A stretch of 64,000 nucleotides of DNA from Quercus robur. Lineage: Eukaryota > Streptophyta > Magnoliopsida > Fagales > Fagaceae. The position numbers were made by a program, and so were the translations under genes. Location: assembly GCF_932294415.1 (NCBI RefSeq), contig NC_065538.1:44926843-44990842 (forward strand). Reading direction: 5' to 3'. Each line of letters opens with the position of its first letter. Positions within the stretch are counted from its first letter, which is position 1. Positions 11,504 through 23,639 of this stretch are shown in pieces. The notes below the pieces were generated by a model. The model made no database searches, was not told the origin of the DNA, and saw only the letters and a list, made by a program, of their open reading frames with translations.

Positions 11504-12595
11504 ATGATGGACCAATCACAATCGCTCAATGCTCCACCATTCTTTGATGGGAGCAACTATGCATTTTGGAAAGTCTGCATGAGGGCTTTCTTTTGTGCTA
11601 TAGATGAGTCGGTATGGGACTCTGTCGAGAATAGGTATGTTAAACCCACGACAGCCAAGTCCGAGTGGGACAAGTTAGCTCTTGCTTTGGCTAATGCAAA
11701 CAATAAAGCTATTAACACTATATTCTGTTGTGTGTCTACTAATAAATTTCACAGGATATCGCATGTGAAGACAGCCAAGGAAGCTTGGATGATTCTTAAG
11801 ACTACTTATGAGGATACCAAGAAAGTTAAGGACATGAAGCTCCAAATGCTTACCACTAGATTTGAAGAGCTCAAGATGGGTGACGATGAGTCTTTCGATT
11901 CATTCTATGGGAAGCTCAATGAAATCGTAATTGCTAAGCTCAATCTCAAAGAGAAGATTGAGGATGCTAAGGTGGTGAGAAAGATTTTGAGGTCCTTACC
12001 GGAGAGCTTCCGTGCGAAGGTCACAGCTATAGAGGAAAGTAAGGATTTGGATGAGATCAAAATCCAAGAACTCATTGGATCTTTCCAAACATATGAGCTG
12101 GGACTGCCTTCTCACAAAACGAGCAAATCTCTTGCTCTCAAAACCATCACCGAAAGAATGGATGACTCCTTCGAAGAAGATGATGTGGAGAAGGAGGTAG
12201 CATTCATTGCAAACAACTTCCGAAAATTTCTGAAGATGAAAAATAGTGGGAAGCCATTTAGCAAAGGAAGGTTTTCATCCTCCAAAGGTGATAGGAAGGA
12301 GTTCAAGAAGAAAGATGGAAAGGAGTTTCAATCCCCTCAAGGAATTGTGTGTTATAAATGCAATGGCCATGGACATCTCAAGAAGGAGTGTCCCAACTAT
12401 TTGAGAGGGAAGGGTAAAGTGTTTGCCACTACCCTTAGTGATTCTGACAGGTCAAATTCAGACACAGAAGGAGAATGTGACAGTGAAGGAAACTACAGAG
12501 CCTTCATGACAATTGCCTTCATTGATTCAAAGAATGATTTGAGCAATTTGGTTGATGAACTTGGTAATATTTCTAAGGATGAGGAAATTGAATAA
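11504..12595 (+). CDS. gag: copia-type gag polyprotein
   Basis: This is an open frame of about 363 residues from the ATG at 11504 (MMDQSQSLNAPP). I prefer this start because an earlier in-frame ATG at 11429 lies inside the LTR. The N-terminus matches the gag-pre-integrase/UBN2 style: PPFFDGSNYAFW, the helix with AKEAWMILKTTYE, then LKMGDDESFDSFYGKLNEI and LRSLPESFRAKV. A lysine-rich linker leads to a CCHC zinc knuckle (CYKCNGHGHLKKECPNY) and an acidic tail. In the family this protein forms the particle shell and packages RNA. It lies alone; no pol follows. Confidence 0.8.
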   Translation: MMDQSQSLNAPPFFDGSNYAFWKVCMRAFFCAIDESVWDSVENRYVKPTTAKSEWDKLALALANANNKAINTIFCCVSTNKFHRISHVKTAKEAWMILKTTYEDTKKVKDMKLQMLTTRFEELKMGDDESFDSFYGKLNEIVIAKLNLKEKIEDAKVVRKILRSLPESFRAKVTAIEESKDLDEIKIQELIGSFQTYELGLPSHKTSKSLALKTITERMDDSFEEDDVEKEVAFIANNFRKFLKMKNSGKPFSKGRFSSSKGDRKEFKKKDGKEFQSPQGIVCYKCNGHGHLKKECPNYLRGKGKVFATTLSDSDRSNSDTEGECDSEGNYRAFMTIAFIDSKNDLSNLVDELGNISKDEEIE

Positions 12596-13163
12596 TTGGA
12601 AGATAAAGACGTGTGCCAAAATGAAGGGGAGATCAACCTTCAAGAAGCATATGATTCTCTGCTGGAAGATTGTGGCAAATATGCCAAAATTGCGAACCTT
12701 GCTGTGAAAAAGATGAAAAAGGTTGAGGAAGAGCATAGGTGTATACTTGTGCAACACAAGGAAGCAAAGTGTGAAGTAGAAAGACTCAAAGGAGAGTTGG
12801 TTGAAGCTTACTCTAAGATCAAGTTTCTTGAACTTGAAATTATTCAAGCTAATGTCAAGGTTGAGCGCATCTCCACCAAGAAACTTAACAACGTGGTGTC
12901 CTCTCAAAAATCTTCTCATGATAAGACCGGTTTGGGCTAAGATTGAGACCCCTGCTGCTGTAAAAAGAACCATTGGTGTAAGACCAAAGGAAAAAGGGAA
13001 GTTATTACCCAAAAATCAAAGGGGGCCTCACGTGAAGCATGTGTGTCATCATTGTGGCATACAAGGGCACACAAGACTGAATTGTTTCAAGCTTCATGCA
13101 CTCAAAAGGGCTGACTCTATGCGTGGTCAAGAAAGTTCATTGGAGACGTTATGGAAATGCTGA
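12596..13163 (+). pseudogene. gag-downstream coiled coil and second zinc knuckle
   Basis: A charged coiled-coil-like segment (LQEAYDSLLEDCGKYAKIA, then KKMKKVEEEHR) is followed by a second CCHC-like motif, CHHCGIQGHTRLNCF, near 13050. In related copia gags this stretch continues the same polyprotein. Here it is broken relative to gag and ends without protease or integrase. Confidence 0.6.
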
Positions 13164-15272
13164 AGAACATATCATTATGCCTTGCTAGCTTCACTCCGAG
13201 GTTTGAAAGTTATGTTGGTCGTACACCGCCATCTAAGGCTCTCACCCAAAATACTCGTAAAGAGTGGGTGAAGAAGGGTAACTATGCATGATCACTCTCT
13301 ATGCCCATGCATTAATATTTCTGATGTTTAGGATCATAGGTTCATGCATCATGACATACATAACTCTCTTGTGTCATTGCTTCTAGTTTATAGCATGTTT
13401 CTTTTTCAAGTTTTGCTTTGTTCTAGTTGTTTTGTTGATCTTACTTATCATGTTTTGTTTTTGAGTGTGTTCAAAAATTCAAAAACCCATAAAAATTGAA
13501 AAAACTCCAAAAAGTTTGATCGCTTGTGTTGTGTATATCACATGTGAGTTTGGCCTAGTACCTTCGTACTCATGGCGTAGTGCATTTACAAGTTTAGCTT
13601 GTTTTATATGCACATATATCTTTGTGGGAGAAATCTTGAAAACTATGTGTGATTGTTGTAAATAGATCTTCAAACTTGTCATGAATGATTGGTCAATAGT
13701 CTTGATGGTCTTGATACTTGCATAGACTTGTGCCTATATCTCTTCCCACTTTACTTTTATGTTTTTGCATTAGAGCTCACCAAATGTAAATCTCAAAATG
13801 AAAAAAAGATCATGAGCTACAAAAGCCGTCGCACATACTAGTATTTGACTAGGAAAAAGGAAAAGCGACTTTTAAAATTGAAATGTATGGTGCTCAAAAA
13901 GCCAAAGGCTCACTCTCAATATTGAAATATCAAAAATTTCAAGCACTGATCTCAAAATGCTTTAAGGGAAAACTAAAAATCTCAAAATTCATATAGTAAG
14001 TATCACGACTGTCTCACGACTATTTCGTGACCAAGCACTTCCCACGAAAGTTTCTATCCTTCAATGGTGTTTTTCGCGAGTAATTTCGAGACTATCTAAC
14101 CCACAAAAAACGTGTGTTTTCAGTTTTATAGGGTTGATGTGACAGATTTTTAAAACACTCTCAATTTTCCCTCTCATTGCCTCACTCAAACCTCTCTCAA
14201 CCCAAAACTGATTTTCAATCAAACCCCATCATTTTCAAGCTTGATTTCTGCACAATCTACTTAAAGGTATGTTTTCTTAACATTCTTCTTATTTTTTTTC
14301 TAGATTATGTAGAAATTAACTTAGGGTTCTAAAATTGGGAATTTTTCGAAAAGGGGTTGGGAACTTTGTTTTTGGGCAAATTTTTTCAAAATTTTGATTG
14401 GGCTGTGTCCCATTTGTTTTGTGTGTATCTGTGTTGGCCCCTTGTGGCATTTTAAACTTGTATTTAGGTATATTTCCATGTGTTCATGCATTGCCCATAG
14501 GTATATTGTAGTGTTGCATGCCATGTGTTTTTTCCAATATTCCAAAGGTGGTACTCGTTGAATATTCTTTGCCAAGCCATCAATTTGATATATATATTTT
14601 TAACAAATTTGGCCTCAATTAAATTGGTTTCTTTATACTAATATCACTATGTTCATACCAAAATCATGAAATATTAACCATGTTATTGGCATGTTAAATG
14701 CTTTTCATGTAAAATATGACCAAAATTCTATGAGAAATTTTCATACGTAGTTTTCAAAACTTGTAAATTCTAATTGGTTTCATTTCTATTGAATATCTCA
14801 ATTCAGTTTAAAATATATTCTTTTTCAAACCTCACTCAAATTCACGATCCACGAAAATATGGCCTAGTCTAAGGTTGACTCAACACATTTCAAGGTCAGA
14901 TGCAAATGTTAAATGACTAATTACTTAATATTTTATAAGCAATGCATGAATTAGGAAAACGAATTCAACATTTTTATATAATTTGAGAAATTATTTAGAC
15001 TATTTTCCTATATTTATAAATGTATTTTAAAAATTTTAATTCTAAAATTATTGAAATAATCTATATCAAAATAAATATCATATTTTAGATGGCCAATACC
15101 TCTTTTGGCAATGTTGGACTTCAGTTTTTGAACAATGAGTTTTACTATTTTAGTAATGAATTTTTCTCGGAAATTATTAATTCTAAATTTAATTTTGATA
15201 GAGAGAGAAGAAAATAGTAAAATTTTTGGAAGATTAAAAATTTTTACATTCTTAAACTTCCAAAAATAAAAT
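13164..15272. other. non-coding interior of gag-only element
   Basis: About 2 kb lacks recognisable pol motifs on either strand. At 13990-14110 it contains words such as cgcgag, tcgtgacc and cccacgaaag that echo the LTR segment at 10535-10690. A CT-rich stretch follows at 14150-14220. The part from 14580 on is AT-rich. Confidence 0.6.
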
Positions 15273-16357
15273 TGTAAAGTTGTGATTTACAACTATATTT
15301 TATGTTGGCTTTATTCCATCACAAAAAGTATTGTAATTGCAATAATTTATTTCCTTGTATTTTATGAGATTTTATTGTATTGGGTTTAGTATTAAGTTGG
15401 TGAAAAATCAAGCATGAAATGAAAATCAATGTAGTTTCGCGACTAGCTCGCAAGAAGTTCGTGAGAAAGGTTCCTATGAAAAGGGCACGTGAGAAGCACA
15501 TGTGGAAGCTGAAGAGTCAAGTTCCAGGCTATATTTGGCAAGTACTTCACGAGACAGGCCATCTCGTGAGGTACTCAAGAAACTCTCTGCCTGGAGGATT
15601 TTAAGTGACTTTCTTACCCTTTACCCATACTATATACCCTTATTACCCACAAAAGTAAAGGAGACTATTATTTAGAAGGAAAACCCTAAATCGGTTTCTA
15701 CAACACAACACACCCATCTTTTAGAGAGAGAGAGAGCTACTCATCCTTAGTGAGAAATCATTGTAGCCTCTTCTCCTTCCCTCTCCCATTGTCATACCTT
15801 AAGAGGAGATTTGTAGCCAAACACAACCCACACCTATTTAGAGTGTAGAGAGTTTTTTGGAGCTTAGGAAGATTTGGGGATTAGCCAAAAGAAGCTAGTG
15901 AGGGTTGGCGGATGCAATCGGGCATATTGCGAGATCCGGATAGCTGGTGAAGATAAGACTCCGAGAAGTCCGTTGGTAGCAGGAGCTTGGAGGGGTCAAA
16001 TACATTAGGTAGACTAGGCTTGGAGGGTCTTTTGTTATCCGTGTATTCCAATTTATTCACTAGTGGATCGATTTCGACTTGGAAGATCGCGGAGAGATTT
16101 TTCGTCGAGTTCTTCGATTTCCTCTTCGATAACACGTCTTGGTGTTATCTTGTGTTTGTATCTCTCTTCCCTTACTCTTGTGCTTTACATTTATTGTTTA
16201 TTGTTCATGTTTATGCACTAGAGTAGTTTCGATGATTGCGCTTCACTTACTCTTGTTCCGCACTTAGATTAGTTAAAGTAAAACCAATTAAGCCGTAATT
16301 TTAAAATTGGGGGTTTAAACAAGCTCTTGTGTTTTAGCACAAATCCAAGAGATTTCA
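15273..16357 (+). repeat. 3' LTR of gag-only copia element
   Basis: It starts tgtaaagttgtgatttacaac and ends ..gagatttca. Parts near the 3' half (gcaatcgggc, tagactaggcttggagggtc, cactagtggatcgatt) match the 5' LTR well, whereas the 5' third matches poorly. No good polypurine tract was seen immediately upstream. Confidence 0.7.
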
Positions 16358-16749
16358 ATAATAAAACGTATTATTTATTAAATTTTTTGGCCTAAATTAC
16401 AAGACATTCTATCAGTTGATAGAACATTTTTTTCCCCTAAGTGAGAGACCTTACTTTTTTATTCTTATTTTTGTGCAATACTATAAAACAAAGATATATG
16501 ATAGATTCTACTTTAGGGGGCCTTAGGCCATTGCCTAAACATCTTTTTTCTTTCTTTTTTTTTAGTATTTTTAAAAGTGTTTTTTAAAGTGGGAGCCAAA
16601 CACATACAATATAAAAATTATCATTTAAAAACTAGTTTCAATTTCAATTTTTGGAAAATTTATTTCATATTTTTTTGAAAATAAAAACAAAAATCTTCCT
16701 ACCAAATAGAGCCTGAGATAACTTAGATAAGAGTACTATATTACTATGA
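16358..16749. other. AT-rich spacer
   Basis: No gene or element is recognised. There are T-rich runs only. Confidence 0.5.
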
Positions 16750-16912
16750 AAGATGTTACGTCTACAACATTTTCACAACAAATCATAGGTGATTAGTTGT
16801 TATTGGTTCTAATTTGAACCTACTATTGAAATTACTTTTCTATCCCACCAATAATAACCTGTAACAACCTATTACATAGGATTTGTTGTGAAAATATTGC
16901 GGACATAGTATT
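16750..16912. mobile_element. short palindromic MITE
   Basis: The left arm (gttacgtctacaacattttc acaacaaatc) pairs with the right arm (gatttgttgtgaaaatattg cggacatagta) with few mismatches. About 90 bases lie between them. The size of about 160 bp and terminal inverted repeats of about 30 bp fit a MITE. The target duplication could not be fixed, so the superfamily is open. Confidence 0.65.
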
Positions 16913-17538
16913 TCTCTAAAGTCATTCTATATATACATATGTTGGACGAACCAACCTATTTCAATTTAGGCTTTTTAATAATAATAATGATATTGGGCGC
17001 AGAAGCTTAATTACTGATTGCAATTTCTAGCTATAGCCCAATTACTTGGGTAGGGTAGACTCCACCCACTCCTCCATATTGCAATCTTAACTACTTTTGA
17101 TGAAGTTGCAACTTATGGATGACAAGAAAGGATGGAATTTGTGCATATAATAAAGTCATTATTATGTTAAATAAATTACGTGGAAGACTAAATTTATGCA
17201 ATTAGAAAATAATTTTTTTCAAAATTTCTTTGGAGGTCATGGCAATTCTATTATTTGGTAAATGATTATTTATTTATTTTGGGTGATAGGGTTATTGTGC
17301 ACATTCTAACACTCTCATCTTGTCAATGTTATGGTGAAGAATATGTTTTTAGCTAACATAACCATTTCTTTTCTTCTTCTTTTTTGTGCATGGTCGCAAA
17401 AATATTGATAACAATTTAGTTTAGCTCAAGCTTTTAGATTTTAGCCCCCTAAAAAGGGGGTAAAATTATGCAATTGGTGGAAGATGCAGAACAAGGGGTG
17501 AACTCTAATCTTGACCCGATAATCATGCAATTTGAATG
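16913..17538. other. spacer left of the Tat element
   Basis: This is AT-rich DNA with no gene recognised. The last 100 bases are less AT-rich and may belong to the copia relic that continues after 28203, but I could not read a clear protein there. Confidence 0.4.
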
Positions 17539-17543
17539 TAAAT

Positions 17544-18113
17544 TGAAGAGGGTAAAAACTGGGATGACAGATCTGTATAAAGATGGGCCTGACAGGCCCA
17601 CTTCCATGGGCCAGTAGAAGCCTAGCCCAATTCATACGAAGGATTGATAAGAATGGGCCATGCGTCTACATAGCAGCCAGAAGCCCTAGATGGGGAATAC
17701 TTGCTACACACGCCTGAATCATCATAGAATCCCAAAGAAAATAGGAATTCTAGCACCAAAAGAATTCCAGAAGATACGTGCACAAATGAAGATCTTTTCT
17801 ACAAGGAAAGGTCTTGTTCATCACGTTTGGGACTATTCAAGTAGAGTCCTATAAGGAAAAGACTTCTACACCAAGGAAGAGATGCCAACCTTCTACTACT
17901 ATAAAAGCCCCAATGCCCTCACAAATTGAGGTACGCATAATTAACCCCTCTCTAGCACTCTAGAGTTGAGAATAGTTCTAACTTGACCTTCGGAGGGTAT
18001 TTGGTCTGCACCACACCAGTACTCTCTGTTAGGTCACTTCTTTCTTCTTGCAGGTTGCTATTTCAAGAGTACGAGGATCGTGTAGCTCACTGGTGATTTT
18101 TACGGCATCATCA
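17544..18113 (+). repeat. 5' LTR of Tat element
   Basis: It has TG...CA ends (tgaagagggt / catcatca). A TATA-like box lies at about 17900 ('ctactataaaag'). Compared with the 3' copy it has lost several CpG sites. Confidence 0.92.
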
Positions 18114-18132
18114 GTTGGCGCCGTCTATGGGA
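18114..18132 (+). other. primer binding site of Tat element
   Basis: gttggcgccgtctatggga immediately follows the LTR. A tggcgccgt-type primer site is typical of Tat-lineage elements. Confidence 0.75.
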
Positions 18133-18248
18133 ACTCGACTGTTTAGCCAGACTAATCGCTTCTCAGATGTAAGAGTTGCATGGTACTCACTCGCTCGATG
18201 GCTACCACTAACAATGTTCAAGGAGATGAGCTGCCGTGATCCACTACA

Positions 18249-19516
18249 TTGGAGAGGCAGATCCAAACCCTTATGGCAGCAGTGGAACGTCTCACAAAAC
18301 AGAACCATGATCTAGAGGAACAACTACGCCAAAGGGACGCAGGACACAACGTTCAAGAGGAAAACCAAGAAGGTACCAGTGCCGAACGAAGGGACCAAGA
18401 GAGGCCAAAGGGTAGTAATGCCCCAAGCAGACCAGAGCGGCAAAACATGAGCCTTCCATCTCTCATGGATACGGCCCCCCCACCTATTGTCACAGAGATG
18501 CAAGCGATGAAGGAACAGATGGAGGTCATGATGAATGCCCTCAAGGGACGAATGTCCAATGATCTTGATGACCTAGTAAATAGAACCGACTCACCATTCA
18601 CTACCTCCGTAAACTCCTTCCCCCTGCCACAGAAATTTCACATGCCCAGATTGAAAGCTACAACGGGGTCAAGGACCCCCTCGATCACCTAGAGACTTTC
18701 AAGACCCTGATGCACCTTCAAGGAGTACCAGACGAGATCATGTGTAGGGCCTTTCCTACGATGCTGAAGGGTCCTACGAGAATTTGGTTCAGTAGATTAA
18801 CACCAAACTCTATCAACACTTTCAAGGAGTTAAGCACCCAGTTCACCTCGCACTTTATTGGGGGACATAGGTACAAGAGGTCTATTGCATGTTTGATGAG
18901 CATCAAGCAGTGAGAAGATGAGACGTTGAGATCTTACATAACTCGTTTCAACAAGGAGGCCCTTTCAATTGACGAAGCGGATGATAAGATACTCGTAGCA
19001 GCATTCACTAATGGGTTATGAAAGGGGAAGTTCTTGTTTTCTTTATACAAGAACAAGCTAAAAACCATGACGGATGTGCTCTATAGAGCCACTAAATACA
19101 TAAACGCAGAAGATGCATTGCTGGCCCGCGAGGAGAAGCCCAGAAAGAGGGAAAGACAGGAGGACACATGACAGGATAGAGGACGAAAGATGGCTAGAAC
19201 CGGAGATCGACGAGATGAAAGGCGCTCTAGACCCCCTACTGGGAAGTTCACAAGCTTCACCCTATTAACCACCCTGATAGATCAAGTCTTAATGCAGATC
19301 AAAGACGAAGGAGCCCTGTCGTTCCCTAGTAAGCTAAAGGGAGATCCCAACAAGAGGCCAAAGGACAAGTATTGCCGCTTTCACCGTGACCACGGGTGTG
19401 ACACAACCAACTGCTATAATCTGAAACAGCAGATTGAGGCTCTTATTAGACAAGGAAAGCTACAGAGGTTCGTCAATAAGGAAAGAACCGATCCGCCCCA
19501 GGAGCAGGTCTCATGA
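18249..19516 (+). pseudogene. gag: Tat gag region
   Basis: A coiled-coil start (METER-like 'RQIQTLMAAVERLTKQN') leads to the Retrotrans_gag-like core: 'AFPTMLKGPTRIWFSRL' and 'NTFKELSTQFTSHF'. The C-terminal part has KDKYCRFHRDHGCDTTNCY, a C/H-rich segment typical of Tat gag. In the family this makes the particle shell. It is broken into several open pieces. Confidence 0.8.
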
Positions 19517-19558
19517 CAAGAGAACGAGCGCCCTAGACCACTTATAGGGGACATAAGA

Positions 19559-20026
19559 ATGATCGTAAAGGGCACAACCGTTGCCGGATCTTCCAAAAAA
19601 GCCCGCAAAACCTACCTCAGAATGGTCCATAGCGTCCAACTTACAGGATTCGTACCTAAAATGCCACGAATAGACAACCCCATCATTGGATTTTCAGAAG
19701 ATGATGCTCGAAGACTTCACCATCCGCATGACGACGCACTTGTGGTCAGCTTGCAAATAGGAGATTATAACATGCATCGGGTCCTTGTCGATAACGGCAA
19801 CTCAGCGGACATCCTATACTACCCGGCATTCCAGCAAATGAGGATTGACAGGGAATGGTTAACCCCAACGAATGCCCCTCTCGTGGGATTTGGAGGAACA
19901 AAGGTGTTCCCTTTGAGCGCGATCACACTATCTGTGACGGCAGGTGACTATCCTCAGCAGATCACTAGGGAGGTAACGTTTCTCGTAGTCGACTGCTCGT
20001 CCGCCTACAATGCCATTCTCGGATGA
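19559..20026 (+). pseudogene. Tat aspartic protease region
   Basis: This open stretch contains HRVLVDNGNSADILYYPAF, the DNG-type active site usual in Tat elements, and later GFGGTKVFPLSAI and FLVVDCSSAYNAILG, the second part of the retropepsin fold. It lies between gag and RT, as expected for the lineage. Confidence 0.8.
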
Positions 20027-20399
20027 CCCACTCTCAATTCCTGGAAGGCAGTGACTTCAACATACCACTTGATAATTAAATTCCCAACTAATTATGGGGT
20101 GGGAGAACTGCGAGGAAATTAAGTGGCAACGTGGGAATGCTATATTGCCATGTTAGAGATGGAGGATCAACAGCAAACAATGTGCATAGGAGAACAACGA
20201 GCACTAGTAGAGCCAGTTGAGGAACTGGAAGAGGTGAACCTTGATAACACACGGCCGGAACGGACGACTAGAATTGGCACACTAGCTAGTTGGCTGGTAC
20301 GCCAAGCGCTCACGACATTCCTCAGAGATAACCAAGACGTGTTCACCTGAAGTCACGAAGACATGCCAGGAATTGACCCCTTAATCATATTTCACAAGT

Positions 20400-21100
20400 T
20401 AAATATGTCGCCCTCATTCCCTCCAATTCGACAAAAGAAACGAGTGTTCTCTCAGGAGAGGGACAAGGCCATAGCGGAGGAAGTTTGAAAATTACTACAG
20501 GCAGATTTCATCCGAGAAGTATACTACCCCGACTGGTTGGCAAACGTCGTCATGGTTAAAAAGGCCAACGGAAAATGGAGGATGTGCGTAGATTTCACGA
20601 ACCTCAACAAAGCTTGCCCTAAAGATAACCACCCACTCCCACGGATAGATACTTTGGTGGACTCAACTGCAAGACACTAGCTCTTAAGTTTCATGGACGC
20701 TTTCTCAGACTACAACTAAATCAAAATGGAAGAAGCTGATCAAGAGAAGACCTCCTTTGTTACAAGCCAGGGACTGTTCTACTACAAGGTGATGTCATTC
20801 GAACTCAAAAATGTTGGGGCAACATACCAGAGGTTAATGAACAAAATGTTTGCGCAGCAGATTGGGAGGAACGTACAAGTTTATGTTGACGACATGTTAG
20901 TAAAGAGTCTGCGCGAAGATGATCACCTAGACAACCTCAAGGAGACCTTTGACACACTCAAGTCATACAACATGAAGCTCAATCCAAACAAGTGCACGTT
21001 CGGAGTGACGGCGGGGAAATTCCTGGGCTTCATGGTGTTCCAAAGAGGTATAGAGGTTAACCCGACGGGCCATAATGGAGTTAGAACCACCAAGGGCGGT
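20400..21100 (+). pseudogene. Tat reverse transcriptase region
   Basis: Motifs in order are GKWRMCVDF (20572), FMDAFS (20692), TSFVTSQGLFYYKVMSF (20754), the catalytic YVDDMLVKS (20882), and LNPNKCTFGV..GKFLGF (20980). These are the usual Ty3/gypsy RT blocks. Broken. Confidence 0.85.
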
Positions 21101-21199
21101 TAAGGAGGTCCAGTGTTTGAATGGAAAAATCACAGCCTTGAACAAGTTCGTCTCAAGAGCGACGGATAGATGTCTACCCTTCTTCCGCACTCTAAGAAA

Positions 21200-21660
21200 A
21201 TCATTCGAGTGGACGGACGAATGCCAGATGGCATTTGACGACTTAAAGGCATATCTTTCATCTCCACCGTTGCTCAGTCCATCCAAGCTAGGAGAAGAGC
21301 TTTACCTATATTTAGCCGTTTCACAAGCTGCTGTAAGCACAGCTTTGGTAAGAGAGGAAGTCGGATCTCAAAGACCAGTCTACTTTACAAGCCGAGCGCT
21401 TCGAGGAGCAGAAGAGAGGTACCCTCAGATGGAGAAGCTAGCTTTCGCATTGGTAATTGCAGCGCGAAGACTCAAATCGTACTTCCAAGCACATACCATT
21501 GTTGTCTTGACGGACAAGCCCTTGAGAAAAGCTATGAGTAGTCTAGAGGCAGCAGGAAGAATGGGTTTGTGGGTAGTAGAGCTTAGCGAGTTTGACATAC
21601 AATACCATCCGCGAACGGTTGTGAAATGGCAAGTAGTGGCTGACTTTATCGCTGAATTCA
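21200..21660 (+). pseudogene. Tat RNase H (first, gypsy-type)
   Basis: LYLYLAVSQAAVSTALVREE, then PVYFTSRALRGAEERYPQME and FQAHTIVVLTDKPLR, give the standard gypsy RNase H blocks downstream of RT. Confidence 0.8.
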
Positions 21661-21689
21661 CCCTCGGAGACAGCCGAGGGGCAGAGAAG

Positions 21690-22080
21690 AAAAGACAATG
21701 GAATATTTATACAGACAGATCATCAAATAGACGAGTCGGGGCGACCGGCGTGGTGATCCAAATTCCAGAGGGGGATACGATCCAGTGTATGATCCGACTA
21801 GATTTCCCCACAACCAACAATGAGGTAGAATATTAAGCCTTGGTGGCAGGGCTAGACCTCGCAAAGGCTGCATGTGCAGAAAACGTGGTCGTGCATTGCG
21901 ACTCGCAGGTAGTAATAAGTCAGATTAATGGCGGCTATGAGTGTAAGAATGAAAGGATGAAGAGGTATCTAGAAGAAGTGAAGTATCGAATCGGCAACCT
22001 CGAAGTTAAATTCATTCAAATCCCAAGGGAAGAAAATAAATGTACTAACCATCTAGCAAAAGCTGCCTCAGCCGAATTTA
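21690..22080 (+). pseudogene. Tat second RNase H (archaeal-type)
   Basis: IYTDRSSNRRVGATGVVI opens the domain. It is followed by ALVAGLDLAKAACAENVVVH, CDSQVVISQINGGY and REENKCTNHLAKAAS. This extra aRNH-type domain between RNase H and integrase is a mark of the Tat lineage. Confidence 0.85.
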
Positions 22081-22329
22081 TGCTGGTCCCCGAACATGTA
22101 TTATCATTTGTTCAAGTCTCCTCACTTATTGATGATGGAACGAATGTCCAGGAAGTAGATATTGAATGCAATTGGACTACGCCATTGATATCCTATTTGA
22201 GAGCTGGCGTGCTACCAAACGAGAAGGGCGCCGCTAGAAAGTTAAAGGTCCAGGCATCACGATTTGTGTTGATAAAAGATGTCTTATACAAAAGAGGGTT
22301 CTCACAACCGTACCTGAGGTGTTTCGGCC

Positions 22330-23408
22330 ATGAGGAAGCAAATTACGTAATGAGAGAAATCCACGAAGGTATCTACGGAAACCATTTAGGGGCACGGTCA
22401 TTAGTACACAAGATGATCCGAGCAGGATACTATTGGCCTATAATGCAAAAGGACACGCAAGCTTATGTCAAGTCCTGCGACAAGTGTCAGAGGTTTAGCA
22501 ATTTCATCAGGCAACCATCCGAAGAGCTGACCCCCATGATGGCACCTTGGCCATTCGCTTAATGGGGACTAGATATCATGGGCCCATTCTCGACGGCAGT
22601 CAGGCAGCTAAAGTTTCTGGTAGTTGGCATCGACTACTTCACTAAGTGGGTAGAAGCAGAGGCCTTAGCCACTATTACGGAGAAGAATATCCGAAGTTTT
22701 GTTTGGAGAAATATTATATGCAAGTACGGGATACCCAGAGTGTTGGTCTCTGACAATTGTAAGCAATTCGACAACAGCGCATTCAGAGACTTCTGCTCAG
22801 AGCTATGGATTAAAATTCACTACTCGTCACTCGCACACCCACAGGCTAATGGGTAAGTCGAAGTAACGAACCGATCCTTGCTCAAGATAATCAAGACCTG
22901 ACTCGAAGGGGCAAAGGGTATCTGGCCGGACGAACTACCAAGCGTTCGGTGGGCATACCGAACTACATCAAGAACACCCACTAGAGAAACGCCATTTCGA
23001 CTAGCATATGGAAGTGAAGCTGTCATTCCCGCAGAAGTGGAGCTTACAAGCTATCGGGTGGAGAACTACGACAAGGATAAGAACGAAGAGGCCATGCGCC
23101 TTCAGCTCGACCTAGTGGAAGAAGTCAGAGTGGTAGCAGAGCAAAGGTTGGTGTGTTATCAAAATCTCATGGCGAAACACTACAACTCCAACATCAGGCA
23201 TAGAGACTTTCAAGTTGGTGATCTTGTACTACGGAAGGTAATGGGCACCACCAGAGATCCTTTGCAAGGGAAGCTCAGCCCTAATTGGGAAGGACCCTAC
23301 AGGATCGCATCATGTCAGAGGAAGGGCACCTACCACCTCAAGACGCTGGACAGACAAAAGCTGCAGCACCCATGGAACACGGAGCACCTACGAAAATACT
23401 ACCAGTAG
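22330..23408 (+). pseudogene. Tat integrase region
   Basis: The HHCC zinc domain reads IHEGIYGNHLGARSL..CDKCQRF. The catalytic core has LDIMGPFSTA, VGIDYFTKWVEAEAL and VLVSDNCKQFDN. The C-terminal part has FQVGDLVLRKV and GKLSPNWEGPYRI. These are the family's integrase landmarks. It ends just before the tandem array. Confidence 0.85.
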
Positions 23409-23639
23409 AGATAATATGAAAAACAGTGACGATCCCTAATTTCCCAGTTTATTTAATCTTAGCTACAATTACTAGTTTTTTTAACAATTTTTGCTACAAT
23501 ACTTTGTACCTTTTTAAGCCCAAGGGGGCAGGTACTTTTTCCTACAAATGCATTTTTTTTAAGACGAATATTCAGACACAACCGTGTTTTTCTACTTGAA
23601 TTCTTACAAAGTTCAAAAGTGGATAAGAGAAAACAATGT

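Larger units (their letters stand above)
10369..16357 (+). mobile_element. gag-only copia-type element (TR-GAG-like)
   Basis: Two LTRs (10369-11439 and 15273-16357), an initiator-Met-type primer site (tggtatcagagc at 11442) and a copia-type gag region are present. No protease, integrase, reverse transcriptase or RNase H was recognised between them. This fits the terminal-repeat retrotransposons with gag domain known in plants, which would need pol from another element. The two LTRs are only loosely similar although both keep the same ends (tgtaaagttgt and tttca). No matching target duplication was seen (atcgt against ataat). The fossil is therefore old or built from two relatives. The gag frame is largely open. 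Confidence 0.75.

Noticed and set aside
12527-13012. Minus-strand ORF of 161 codons
   Set aside because: It is antisense to the gag-downstream coiled coil; the hydrophobic composition is an artefact of reading it backwards.
14500-14515. ttgtagtg as the missing right end of the CACTA element
   Set aside because: It lies inside the copia element interior and no subterminal repeats flank it.
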